Source: Ancylomarina sp. 16SWW S1-10-2 (GTDB lineage Bacteria; Bacteroidota; Bacteroidia; Bacteroidales; Marinifilaceae). From it: 64,000 nt of DNA. Where the stretch lies: assembly GCF_009669305.1 (NCBI RefSeq), contig NZ_SADB01000009.1, forward strand, positions 124,001-188,000, written 5' to 3'. Position 1 is the stretch's first letter; the number at the start of each line of letters is the position of its first letter. Position numbers and translations under genes: made by a program. Positions 58,001 through 64,000 of the stretch are shown here, one piece after another. The notes under the pieces are model-generated. The model was not told where the DNA came from and did no database searches. It was given only the letters and a program-made list of their open reading frames with translations.

Positions 58001-61000
58001 TTGTTACAGAACCAGCTCATGGAACAGTAATTATTAATCCAACAACTGGAGAAATTACTTATACACCAGATGCAGATTACCATGGAAACGATCAGTTTAC
58101 CTATGAAATTTGTGATAATGATGGCGCTTGCGATACAGCAGTTGTTTATATCATTGTTCAAAGTGAAAATGATAAACTGGTTGCTAACAATGATATGGCT
58201 GAAACCGAAGAGAATATTCCAGTTGATATTGCAGTTCTAACTAATGATGAGGATTCAGATGGAACGATTGATCCTGAAAGTTTAGTTATTGTAGGTCAAG
58301 CAGCAAACGGAACGCTTGTGGTCGATAATGCAACTGGAATTGTAAGCTATACGCCTAATGAGAATTTCCATGGTGTCGATTCATTTATTTACGAGGTGTG
58401 TGACGATGATGGAGCCTGTGATTTTGCAACAGTAACTGTTACTGTGAAAGATGTGAATGATGCTCCAGTTGCTTTAGATAATAATGCTCTTACCAAGGAG
58501 GATGAATCGCAAGTTATTAATGTACTTGCCAATGATTCTGATGTGGATGGAACACTTGATTTGACAAGCCTTAAAGTTGTTACAGAACCAGAACATGGTA
58601 CAGTAAGTATTAATCCAACAACTGGAGAAATTACTTATACACCAGATGCAGATTATCATGGAAACGATCAGTTTACCTATGAAATTTGTGATAATGATGG
58701 CGCTTGTGATACAGCAGTCGTTTATATCATTGTTCAAAGTGAAAATGATAAACTGGTTGCTAACAATGATACGGCTGAAACCGAAGAGAATATTCCGGTT
58801 GATATTGCAGTTCTAACTAATGATGAGGATTCAGATGGAACTATTGATCCTGGAAGTTTAGTTATTGTAGGTCAACCAGCAAACGGAACGCTTGTGGTCG
58901 ATAATGCAACTGGTATTGTAAGCTATACGCCTAATGTGAATTTCCACGGCGTCGATTCATTTATTTACGAGGTGTGTGACGACCAAGGAGCTTGTGATTT
59001 CGCAACAGTTACGATTACTGTGGGAGATGTAAATAGTCCACCAGTAGCTTTAAATAATAATGTTGTTACCAACGAGGATGTTCCTGTAGTGATTGATGCA
59101 CTTGCTAATGATTCCGATGTAGATGGAACACTTGATTTAACAAGTCTTAAAATTGTTGCAGGTCAAGCACCTGCTCATGGTACGGTAAGTATCAATCCAA
59201 CAACAGGAGAGATAACTTATACACCGAATGCCGATTATCATGGAAACGATGAGTTTATTTATCAGATTTGTGATGATGATGGTGATTGTGCTACAGCAGT
59301 AGTTTATATTGAGGTTGTAGAAGTTAACGATCATATGAATGCTGTGGATGATACAAACACAACAGAGGAAGATTCTCCAGTAACAACTCAGGTGTTGCTT
59401 AACGATACCGATATTGAAGGTACTGTTGATCCAACTAGTTTGAGTATCTACAGTTCACCTTCGCATGGTACGGTTGTAGTAAATACTGATGGAACCATTA
59501 CGTATACTCCTGAATCTGGTTTCAATGGGGTCGATACCTATGAATATCAGGTTTGTGATGATGGCGGATTCTGTGATATTGCTACTGTAAGTATTACTGT
59601 TAGCTCTATTGATGATGATGTTCCTGTTGCTTTGGATGATACTTATATTACCCCAGAAGATGTGGCCATTTTTATGGATATTTTGGCAAATGACAGTGAT
59701 CTTGATAATGATTTAGATCCAACAACAGTTTCTATCATTACAGATCCATTGCATGGTGTTGTAACAGTAAATCCAGTAACTGGTCAGTTGTACTATATTC
59801 CAAATCCTAATTATCATGGAACTGATGAAATTCTATACCAAGTTTGTGATGAGCTAGGGCATTGTACTACTGCAAAAGTATCTATCATAGTAAATGAACA
59901 GTACGATTTACCAGTAGCTAACGACGATGAAGAGACTACGCCTGAGAATGTAGCTATCCAAATTGAAGTGTTAGCAAATGATTGGGATGTGGATGATAAT
60001 ATCGATTTCTCGACACTTGCAATTGTGAATCAGCCTAAAAATGGTACAGTAACTATCGATCCTGAAACAGGAATAATTACTTATACACCAAATGAAGGTT
60101 TTAACGGACTAGATTTGTTTAGTTATAATATTTGCGATAATAACGATCATTGTGATCAGGCAACTGTAAGTGTAATTGTAACACCAGTTAATGATCCGCC
60201 AGTAGCAGTTGATGACTATGTTGAGACTTTCGATAATACGGAAACGACTATAAGAGTCCTTATTAATGATGAAGATCCTGATGGCGATGATTTAACTGTG
60301 AGTATTAATGAGGAGCCTTTACATGGAACTGTAATAGTGGAGAGCTATGGTTCGATAACTTACAAAGCTGATTTAGGTTATTACTGTAATACAGATTCGT
60401 TCGTTTATAGTATTTGTGATCCTTATGGCTTGTGTGATACAGCTGAAGTGATGATTGAGATTGATCCTTTAGACAGTGATCAGGATCGAATTCCAGATGC
60501 AATTGAAGGTCTTTGGGTTGATCAGGACGCTGATGGTGTTCCTAATTTTATGGATACAGATAGTGATAATGATGGTATATCTGATTTGGTTGAATCACAA
60601 ATTATTGATTCATGTATCGATCTTCCAGTTGATACTGATGGCGACGGCATACCTGATTATTTGGATGTAGATAGTGATAATGATGGTTATTCTGATAAAG
60701 AGGAGGGAGCTGATGATTGTGATGACGATGGTATTGTCAATTATCTTGATGCCTATGATGATTGTTCTGAATATGTATCTGCTCCAGAAGGTTTTTCTCC
60801 CAATGGCGATGGTGTTAATGATTTCTTTGTGATTAAAGGAATCAAAGATTTTCCAAATAGTGTATTAAGAATTTTTAATCGTTGGGGTGCTAAAATTTAT
60901 AGCAAAAAAGGATACCAAAACGATTGGGATGGTAGAGCTGATAATAGTTTAACTGTTGGCTCCGAGGTGATTCCAGAAGGAACTTATTATTATGTGCTTG

Positions 61001-61053
61001 ATCTTAAAAATGGATCGAAAGCTTTGAAAGGATTCATTTACATCAACTACTAA
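46057..61053 (+). CDS. Giant T9SS-secreted cell-surface adhesin (SprB-like)
   Basis: This 4998-residue protein has a signal peptide ending near VNAQ. About 16 PKD domains with the WxWDFGDG signature and frequent Cys lie at about residues 30-1450. Roughly ten cadherin-like modules of 85-115 residues follow to about 2590. A long array of alternating tandem modules ([12 protein letters not shown]- and [12 protein letters not shown]-types, about 96 residues each) spans about 2590-4430, then further divergent modules to 4800. A TSP3-like calcium-binding stretch (DSDNDG repeats, 4805-4905) and a CHU_C/type B sorting domain ([19 protein letters not shown] onward) end it. It is intact over nearly 15 kb. 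With sprF 10 bp downstream it resembles the SprB gliding or attachment adhesins. Confidence 0.95.
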   Translation: MKKNILFKFERNNLLKRLFLFLVLVVLTSFGVNAQDAAFTFTLSNQCGSGTANFNQTSVAGVTNWDWDFGNGNSLTTAVATEGQNPSATYASPGIYTVSLSVNGGTAVTQDITIYPNPEPDFTVLAASGCEPMDVTLTGSGGNVTVAGFTVDGKAVAGVTGGDIDSYQWSFLGKIDGVTKTDPVLSLSGLIADTYGVLLILTDDKGCTASTYKPAVVTVNPTPTADFSITKENDCGVGDVTFGALATISSGEIDEYQWDVLNDDNIEAVSESYTHNFSSTGTFDVALTVKSDEGCLSNKVIKQVKFNSDNTTDFSFSGNCVGQEVTFTAVSSDPTTAWSWDFGDGTASSLQNPTKTFSTAGDKTVTLTATHSDGCVMVITKTVTLSSVEASFNYDLNSACPPTYKVAFTGSSSASTNTWSWNFDGKGTSTEQSPDFDFLNPGTHTVTLTVTSGEGCVDTYIEDITIVEKTLDFTISSPAEGCEGLGVGFTGSYSDATNDPVTDWNWTFENESETGIGQNANHTYNTRGVYDVSLSIETTNGCMLTETKTNAVQVGQKPVITNITAPDGDCANVGLGFITDFTGLADSLHWDFSNGGMQTSKFIDGLSPQSISHEFTDDSDFHSLTVTAFDNGCSSDPETISNIVIKQPIANFSASEKVICSVPSTVNFTNTSESDDAGTIYEWDFDDGSSSTDQAPSHTYVTAGDYTVTLTVTNPTTLCSDVKTQKINVTTSSPNFVTDKTVACHPAKISFTNEIIANSSANFSIKKVEWDFDSNGTIDSSEENPSYTYIRPDSYAVSMTVTEENGCEYNIKKDGFLSINGPVASFTEAPVEACLGDEITFTNTTTKYSSDPATSNTYSWNFGDGDISIIENPTHTYGSENVFEVSLLVTDDNGCSNTFTETNSVIVPNLVAGFTTTRDIYCLENNIEFTNTASITNGTASITKYEWDLDGDGSYEINTTSNGNQALTFASSGTYTVKQRISSSLGCTDEFIKEITIVNGDGTFTPDDTNLGCAPASTTFRANDDDTMVASYAWTFGDGEMSTVRNPLHFYVYPGSYDVTLTVVLTGGCTKTSTQTVTVAGAVGNFTYNNLTGCADPDHIVKFEVSDMSSVNSLTWDFGKGVTEKVDFNTTTDYASVDHAYTTNGTKRPFLTLTDNTCGDYAYYRDDLGRINTSIPPTVDFSKSTTAAVGICENVEFQFFDESTLNDDRYQITGWAWDFGDGKVSNLQNPNHQFTTAGTYDVELEVTTSIGCTTTLKKTGFVVVVSPNNLTGLAIDIIEPGLVNSKFCSSDNVIFNGSATTTNGDGSIANWVWNFGDGNDASTQSANHTYNTSDEGLTNTVTLTVTDNSQCVQVITKDVSIYKVEADFSITNSPVLRGNNIAFADLSTSKINSATDGTISDWAWTFEEGTPTSSVVQNPNIAYNTIGSNYDVGLTVTNNEGCIANTSKTVSVSNNPPLVTNFGVSGNEDTDIAIAQANFNSNFNTSLDPSQTITKVKIISLPENGDLYIGTSKISAIGTELTYAELATLIFKPEANWNGTSSFDYNASDGLDYAVNDATITITVNEIQDVPVVTNINLSNDKDVNTTFDAATFEAKFSDVDLAGNTNPDFKNIKITDISDLLLKGSLTLNGVTILLGVDISKADIAKLVFEPLLGFVGTASFEWNGSDGADYAVDDATVSITYINTKPILTSVDLGDTKEDEVMTFPMSYFLDYHSDVNVNDDPFTRLKIISLPPSTAGVFKLNQTVPLNLTVGMEIPYEALLELEFTPASGYNGVIELEWDTFDGTEYSEGPATISFTYVNTAPTVSNITKTAVNEDTQVDFTTTNFTDNFNDVDIHDNLTRITIKTLPANGTLKLNGVIVTDEQNISLVDLDALKYFPNPDFNGTDSFKWRGNDGTINSSNVATVNLTIKPIQDKPTVSNITKLEIEDTPVPILAQDFIDEFSDVDAPYGNPNGTLVEIIIKSLPTNGTLELNGVAVFNKQVILVGDIDTGSGLVFVPNDGYEGDSSFDWNASDGLENATTDASVNIKHTNTPPVVTSYDFGTKLEDAIFTLTRDDFQTYYSDDDATDVQFKHVKIVSLPSSTVGVFTIDISGTDEILTTGIYSYSNLLAGLKFTPKLGANGIVNLIWNAEDGTEYAASNATFSLTYINSIPVVTNFAKPAVDEDNNVIFSQADFDSNYLDVDVNDSMEKIKITDLPDKGTLKYGAITVSLGDEIAYADLANLIYEPNANYFGPDSFTWQGFDGTVYSSNSEVSLSILSVNDIPTADNETVTELEDVTYIFTSSDFSSYSDVETGFAGIKITDLESQGTLEYDGAPVASGLEIATVDISKLKFIPKANENGPNYDSFTFQVFDGEAYSASSYTMTIDITAVNDEPTFSLKADSDIEVDEDSGAAVVNGQLINISEGLGDESAQTITVLTSNNNNNLFSVQPSIDVSGNLRFTPADNMYGTTTVSVYITDDGGTLNNGDDQSISQTFTITVNAVNDPPVAKYDSFSTNEDVLLSGNLKSDNGSGLDSDLDSDSANFTYSVLDGGTAAINGTISLNADGTFSYDPNPDFFGTVSFTYQVCDDAISPLVRECDIATVSIAVNDVNDAPIALDNNAITKEDIPIVIPVLANDSDVDGTLDLTSLNVVIEPSHGTVSTNLTTGELIYTPDADYHGNDEFTYEICDNDGACDTAVVYIVVQSENDKLVANDDTAETDEDVSVEISVLTNDVDLDGTIDSGSLVIVGQAANGTLVIDNTTGIVNYTPNENFYGVDSFTYEVCDNQGACDFATVTVTVNDANDAPIALDNNAITKEDVPAVIDALANDSDEDGTLDLTSLKIIVGQEPVHGSVSINPTTGEFTYTPNTDYHGNDEFTYEICDDDGACDTAVVYIVVQSENDKLVANNDTAETDEDVPVDISVLTNDVDLDGTIDVGSLVIVGQAANGTLAVDNTTGIVSYTPNENFYGVDSFTYEVCDDQGACDFATVSITVNDVNDAPIALDNNAIVNEDEEVVINVLANDSDVDGTLNFTSLNVVTGQEPAHGTVSINPTTGEIIYTPDADYYGNDEFTYEICDDDGDCDTAKVNITVNSVNDILIVNDDSASILEDTPVTLDVLGNDVDSDGTIDISSLTIVNQPTNGVVAINPVTGEITYTPDADFYGTDTFVYRVCDNEGSCDTASVSITVNGVNDAPIALDNNAITKEDIPIVIPVLANDSDVDGTLDLTSLQVVSGPGNGTVSINPTTGEITYTPEADYHGNDEFTYQICDDDGACTTAVVYLVVQSENDTLVATNDTAETAEDTPVDIPVLTNDVDLDGTIDPGSLVIVGQASNGTLVVDNVTGIVSYTPNENFQGTDSFTYEVCDDQGACDFATVSITVNDVNDAPIALDNNAITNEDVPAVIDVLANDSDVDGTLDLTSLQVVSGPSNGTVSINPTTGEITYTPEADYHGNDEFTYQICDEDGACTTAVVYVVVKSENDTLVANNDTAETDEDTPVDIPVLTNDVDLDGNIDFGTLVIVGQPANGTLIVDNTTGIVSYTPNENFNGVDSFTYEVCDDQGACDFATVSITVNDVNDAPIALDNNATTKEDESQVIDVLANDSDVDGTLDLTSLQVVSGPSNGTVNINPTTGEITYTPEADYHGNDEFTYQICDEDGACTTAVVYLVVQSENDTLVATNDTAETDEDTPVDIPVLTNDVDLDGNIDFGTLVIVGQAANGTLVVDITTGIVSYTPNENFHGVDSFTYEVCDDQGACDFATVTVTVNDVNDAPIALDNNATTKEDESQVINVLANDSDVDGTLDLTSLKVVTEPEHGTVSINSTTGEITYTPNADYHGNDQFTYEICDDDGACDIAVVYIVVQSENDKLVANNDTAVTDEDSPVNILVLTNDEDSDGTIDPGTLIIVGQAANGTLKVDNITGIVSYTPNENFHGVDSFTYEVCDDQGACDFATVTVTVNNVNDAPVALDNNAITKEDESQVIDVLANDSDVDGTLDLTNLEVVTEPAHGTVIINPTTGEITYTPDADYHGNDQFTYEICDNDGACDTAVVYIIVQSENDKLVANNDMAETEENIPVDIAVLTNDEDSDGTIDPESLVIVGQAANGTLVVDNATGIVSYTPNENFHGVDSFIYEVCDDDGACDFATVTVTVKDVNDAPVALDNNALTKEDESQVINVLANDSDVDGTLDLTSLKVVTEPEHGTVSINPTTGEITYTPDADYHGNDQFTYEICDNDGACDTAVVYIIVQSENDKLVANNDTAETEENIPVDIAVLTNDEDSDGTIDPGSLVIVGQPANGTLVVDNATGIVSYTPNVNFHGVDSFIYEVCDDQGACDFATVTITVGDVNSPPVALNNNVVTNEDVPVVIDALANDSDVDGTLDLTSLKIVAGQAPAHGTVSINPTTGEITYTPNADYHGNDEFIYQICDDDGDCATAVVYIEVVEVNDHMNAVDDTNTTEEDSPVTTQVLLNDTDIEGTVDPTSLSIYSSPSHGTVVVNTDGTITYTPESGFNGVDTYEYQVCDDGGFCDIATVSITVSSIDDDVPVALDDTYITPEDVAIFMDILANDSDLDNDLDPTTVSIITDPLHGVVTVNPVTGQLYYIPNPNYHGTDEILYQVCDELGHCTTAKVSIIVNEQYDLPVANDDEETTPENVAIQIEVLANDWDVDDNIDFSTLAIVNQPKNGTVTIDPETGIITYTPNEGFNGLDLFSYNICDNNDHCDQATVSVIVTPVNDPPVAVDDYVETFDNTETTIRVLINDEDPDGDDLTVSINEEPLHGTVIVESYGSITYKADLGYYCNTDSFVYSICDPYGLCDTAEVMIEIDPLDSDQDRIPDAIEGLWVDQDADGVPNFMDTDSDNDGISDLVESQIIDSCIDLPVDTDGDGIPDYLDVDSDNDGYSDKEEGADDCDDDGIVNYLDAYDDCSEYVSAPEGFSPNGDGVNDFFVIKGIKDFPNSVLRIFNRWGAKIYSKKGYQNDWDGRADNSLTVGSEVIPEGTYYYVLDLKNGSKALKGFIYINY
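53821..59330 (+). repeat. 576-bp higher-order tandem repeat inside the adhesin gene
   Basis: The phrase tgctccaattgctttggata, or a close variant, recurs at 53841, 54417, 54999, 55581, 56157, 56733, 57309, 57885, 58461 and (diverged) about 59037. The steps are 576 bp, twice 582 bp, so about nine complete units plus a partial tenth. Each unit encodes two alternating 96-residue modules. Some blocks match best at 1152 bp, two units apart. Confidence 0.93.
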
Positions 61054-61063
61054 TTAAAAGAAG

Positions 61064-62008
61064 ATGAATAGAACAAATATACAAATTCTGAAATGTGCAG
61101 CTTTATTGCTGTTGATACTTCCTTTTGGAACGACTTTAAAAGCCCAACAGGACCCTATGTACACGCAATATATGCACAATCCATTAACGGTGAATCCGGC
61201 TTATGCCGGAAGCACCAATATGCTAAGTGCAATGTTTCTAGCCCGCGAGCAGTGGGTTGGTTTCGATGGAGCTCCAAAATCGAGAACTTTAACGGTAAGT
61301 GCGCCTATTTCAAGATATAATGTTGGTCTTGGATTGTCGTATATTAATGACGAATTAGGTCCTGTAAAGCAGAATAGTTTTTATGCTGACTTTGCTTACC
61401 ATTTAAAGGTGAGCAATAGGGCAAAATTGGCTTTTGGAATTAAAGGAGGATTCGATATGATTCAAATCAATCTGATGAGCCTGTCGCTTAATCAGCAAAA
61501 TGATGATGCTTTTTCATCAGATTTTTCGGAGGATTTTATATTGAATTTTGGCTTGGGATTGTATTATTACACCGATCGCTTTTATCTTGGATTAGCAGTC
61601 CCTCGATTGTTGAAAAATAATTACGAAAATGATGGTTTCAATACCTCAAGTTATGGTTATAAGGAGCGTCATTATTTTTTGACTACGGGAGCTTTGTTTG
61701 ATATTAATGAATATTTAAAGGTGAAACCATCTATTCTAGCAAAAGTAGTATGGAATGCTCCAGTTTCAATTGACTTATCGGCCAATTTTATATTGGATGA
61801 TATGCTTTGGTTAGGAGCAGCTTATCGAATTGAGGATTCCATGAGTTTTTTAATTCACTATCAGCTAACAGATCAATTACGAGTTGGGTATTCATATGAT
61901 ATGACCGAATCGGAACTGAGAAAATACAATCAGGGAACACATGAAATCATGATCGCTTATGATTTCCAATTCAACAAAAAGAAAGTGATGACTCCAAGGT
62001 ATTTTTAA
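61064..62008 (+). CDS. sprF: PorP/SprF-family outer-membrane protein
   Basis: This 314-residue protein has a signal peptide and then QQDPMYTQYMHNPLTVNPAY and AREQWVGFDGAPKSRTLTVS, the PorP/SprF signature. Alternating aromatic strands to the end (GTHEIMIAYDFQFN) indicate an outer-membrane barrel. SprF is needed to place the matching CHU_C/type B adhesin on the cell surface. It starts 10 bp after the adhesin stop and is almost certainly its dedicated partner. Confidence 0.94.
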   Translation: MNRTNIQILKCAALLLLILPFGTTLKAQQDPMYTQYMHNPLTVNPAYAGSTNMLSAMFLAREQWVGFDGAPKSRTLTVSAPISRYNVGLGLSYINDELGPVKQNSFYADFAYHLKVSNRAKLAFGIKGGFDMIQINLMSLSLNQQNDDAFSSDFSEDFILNFGLGLYYYTDRFYLGLAVPRLLKNNYENDGFNTSSYGYKERHYFLTTGALFDINEYLKVKPSILAKVVWNAPVSIDLSANFILDDMLWLGAAYRIEDSMSFLIHYQLTDQLRVGYSYDMTESELRKYNQGTHEIMIAYDFQFNKKKVMTPRYF

Positions 62009-62026
62009 TCCTATTGAATAAAAATT

Positions 62027-64000
62027 ATGAAAAAAATAGCAGGTACAATACTATTCATCGGAGTTTTATTAATGAGCTTTTCGGTGAATGCACAAATGAT
62101 GGAAAGAGCTAATAAGTATTTTGATTCTTTTTACTATGAAGAAGCCATTGATTTATATGAAATACTTTGGCAGAAGGATAGTTTAAATGAAGATGTGGCT
62201 AAACAGCTGGCAACATCTTATCGCTTAACGAACAATTCAGAGAAATCGGAATTGTGGTATGGCCGTGTAGTAGGGTCTTCGGTTGCCGAAAATGATGATC
62301 TTTTTTATTATGCGAAGGCTTTACAGAGCAATAAAAAATATGCTAAAGCTAAAGTATGGATGGATAAGTATCTTGAAAGTGGTTCGATAGATAAAGGGGA
62401 AAAAATTGAATTGGATTATATATCAGATTTAATGAAGGATTCCCTTCGATACAAAATTGAACCAATTAAAGCCAATTCTAAAGCATCTGATTTTGGCGTA
62501 AGCTTTTATAAAAATCAACTTGTTTTTTCATCTGCAAGAGAAAAACATTCTGTGATTAAAAGAAACTACAAATGGAATAATCAAAATTACCTTAGAATGT
62601 ATCGAGCTACAATTAAAGAGAATGGAGATGTCGAAAATGCATCTTTATTTTCAAAAAAACTAGGTACAAACTATCATGATGGTCCCGTATGTTTTAATGC
62701 TAAAGGAGACGAAATGTTTCTGACTCGTAATTATCTTTCTGAAACAAATAGAACGAAAGCAAATGAGGATGGTGTTATAAATATTAAACTCTATCATTCT
62801 AAAAAGAAAGGAAATGATTGGACCGATCCGGTATTACTTAAATTTAATATGGAAGGGTATTCTACGGGGCATCCAAGTCTTTCAAAAGATGAAAAAGAGT
62901 TGTATTTTATTTCTGATCGTCCTGGAGGATATGGAGGAACAGATATCTATGTTTCCCATAAAAAAGGTTCAGGGTGGAGTAATCCAGTTAATTTAGGAGC
63001 CAAAGTAAATACTCCGGAAAATGAGATGTTCCCTTTTGTAACTGAAGATAGTAAATTGTATTTCGCATCTAACGGACATGCTGGACTTGGTGGTTTAGAT
63101 CTATTTTTTGTTGATTTAAACAATATTGAATCTAAGCCTGTTAATTTAGGATATCCTATTAATACCTCTAAAGATGATTTTGGTTTGATCTTGAAAAATG
63201 ATCAAGGGTATTTTGCTTCTAATCGATTGCAAGGTGAAAGTTTCGACAATATTTATCACTTCTCTATTTTATCAAAATTGCTTAAAGGTCAGGTTTTAAA
63301 TTCTGAAACGAAGGAAATATTGGGTTATACTCGAGTGTCTTTATTAAATGAAAAAGGTGATCTTATTGATGAATTTTCAACAGGGAAAGATGGCAAATTT
63401 CGATTTTTGATACCAGAAGTTAAAAACTATCAACTTAGATCGGTAAAAAAAGAATTTGAAAATGGAGATGTTGTTCTGACAGCTTCCGATTTTCAGGATG
63501 AAACGGAATCGAATGTTTTTGTTTACCAGACTCCTGATAATATTTTACATTTAGATGGTTTGGTTATTTTTAGTGAGGATGAAAAGCCTATTAGTCAGAT
63601 GACCATCGCAGTTCAAGATAAACAAACCAAAGAAGTGTTTAATTTATTAAGTGATTCTTTGGGGAAATTTACTTGTCAGTTAAAGCGTGAAACCGAATAT
63701 AATTTAGAATTTAGAAAAAAAGGTCTGATGTCGAAGTACGAGCAAATAAGTACTTTAAAATTATCAGGTAACAATATCTACGTTTGTAAAAAAATCGATC
63801 GCTTAGAGGTTGGGAAAACTTTTATTTTAAAAAATATTTTATATGATTTAGATAAAGCTAATATACGAGAAGATGCTGCCGTTGAACTTGATAAGTTAGT
63901 TCTTATTATGAATGCTAATCCAAGTTTAAAAATTGAAATAAGTTCACATACCGATTCTCGTGGTAGTGATTCTTACAATATGGCATTATCAGAACGCAGA
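62027..64000 (+). CDS. OmpA-family protein with TPR, PD40 and carboxypeptidase-regulatory domains; partial
   Basis: The gene starts at ATG 62027, 18 bp after sprF, and stays open to the window end (658 codons). A signal peptide (MKKIAGTILFIGVLLMSFSV) is followed by TPR-like helices (ANKYFDSFYYEEAIDLYEIL). PD40/WD40-like strands follow (GHPSLSKDEKELYFISDRPG, GYGGTDIYVSHKKGSGWSNP), then a CarboxypepD_reg-like domain (LKGQVLNSETKEILGYTRVS). An OmpA peptidoglycan-binding domain begins near residue 598 (LYDLDKANIREDAAVELDKL). This is the usual OmpA partner of SprF-type genes and may anchor the machinery to the cell wall. The C-terminus lies off-window. Confidence 0.93.
   Translation, partial: MKKIAGTILFIGVLLMSFSVNAQMMERANKYFDSFYYEEAIDLYEILWQKDSLNEDVAKQLATSYRLTNNSEKSELWYGRVVGSSVAENDDLFYYAKALQSNKKYAKAKVWMDKYLESGSIDKGEKIELDYISDLMKDSLRYKIEPIKANSKASDFGVSFYKNQLVFSSAREKHSVIKRNYKWNNQNYLRMYRATIKENGDVENASLFSKKLGTNYHDGPVCFNAKGDEMFLTRNYLSETNRTKANEDGVINIKLYHSKKKGNDWTDPVLLKFNMEGYSTGHPSLSKDEKELYFISDRPGGYGGTDIYVSHKKGSGWSNPVNLGAKVNTPENEMFPFVTEDSKLYFASNGHAGLGGLDLFFVDLNNIESKPVNLGYPINTSKDDFGLILKNDQGYFASNRLQGESFDNIYHFSILSKLLKGQVLNSETKEILGYTRVSLLNEKGDLIDEFSTGKDGKFRFLIPEVKNYQLRSVKKEFENGDVVLTASDFQDETESNVFVYQTPDNILHLDGLVIFSEDEKPISQMTIAVQDKQTKEVFNLLSDSLGKFTCQLKRETEYNLEFRKKGLMSKYEQISTLKLSGNNIYVCKKIDRLEVGKTFILKNILYDLDKANIREDAAVELDKLVLIMNANPSLKIEISSHTDSRGSDSYNMALSERR

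Noticed and set aside
53821-59330. CRISPR-like periodic repeat
   Set aside because: The period is 576 bp, the repeats are coding throughout and there are no unique short spacers.
53785-59334. Regularly spaced minus-strand open frames in the adhesin repeat array
   Set aside because: They are similar to each other only because the underlying 576-bp repeat is. They lack starts with context and family similarity and are shadows of the adhesin frame.

Overview
The window is AT-rich DNA from a Bacteroidota bacterium, probably a marine facultative or strict anaerobe of the Marinilabiliales/Marinifilaceae type. The evidence is an Rnf complex in Bacteroidota gene order (rseC-rnfB-rnfC), TAnnTTTG-type promoter elements, type IX secretion (T9SS) sorting domains, a SprF/PorP partner protein, head-GIN, DUF4114, DUF5063 and DUF2795 proteins, and A-rich starts without clear Shine-Dalgarno sites. 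The lineage is inferred from gene content; no 16S rRNA gene is present.

From 1 to 3.2 kb (minus strand) lies the start of an rnf operon (rseC, rnfB, rnfC). A four-helix-bundle (S23-type) gene, interrupted by an in-frame stop, sits just after rnfC at the left edge. From 3.2 to 16.5 kb are a VirK-like secreted protein, recG, a PduO-type cobalamin adenosyltransferase with a DUF2795 protein, an envelope group on the minus strand (OstA-like protein, MoxR ATPase, SurA-like isomerase, SurA-like lipoprotein), guaB and recQ. From 16.5 to 24.5 kb (plus strand) are housekeeping genes: DUF5063, a 3'-5' exonuclease, an RlmI-like methyltransferase, an RhlE-like helicase with a TTG start, a protoporphyrinogen-oxidase-like flavoprotein, tex and a zinc-ribbon protein. 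From 24.6 to 33.4 kb are a head-GIN protein, an ECF sigma/anti-sigma pair with a secreted probable propeller protein, a PspC protein, the yicC-gmk-nadD cluster and a MATE transporter.

From 33.5 to 39.4 kb is a tightly packed minus-strand operon that looks like a poorly described synthase-dependent exopolysaccharide system. It contains a membrane-anchored protein of unknown function, an atypical single-domain receiver, a TPR plus outer-membrane-barrel protein (YaiO/PgaA-like), a membrane HEAT-like protein, a processive family 2 glycosyltransferase and a bacteriohemerythrin. A T9SS-secreted TIM-barrel glycoside hydrolase-like protein lies just upstream (40.1-42.7 kb).

From 43.5 kb to the right edge is a cell-surface region. 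It has a lipoprotein with a propeller and a DUF4114 domain, then a 4998-residue adhesin, a SprF/PorP protein and an OmpA-family protein that runs off the window. The adhesin has about 16 PKD domains, about 10 cadherin-like domains, a 576-bp higher-order repeat array, a calcium-binding TSP3-like stretch and a CHU_C/type B sorting domain. The last three genes are 10-18 bp apart and resemble the SprB-SprF surface adhesin modules of gliding Bacteroidota. No tRNA, rRNA, CRISPR array, insertion sequence or prophage was recognised.
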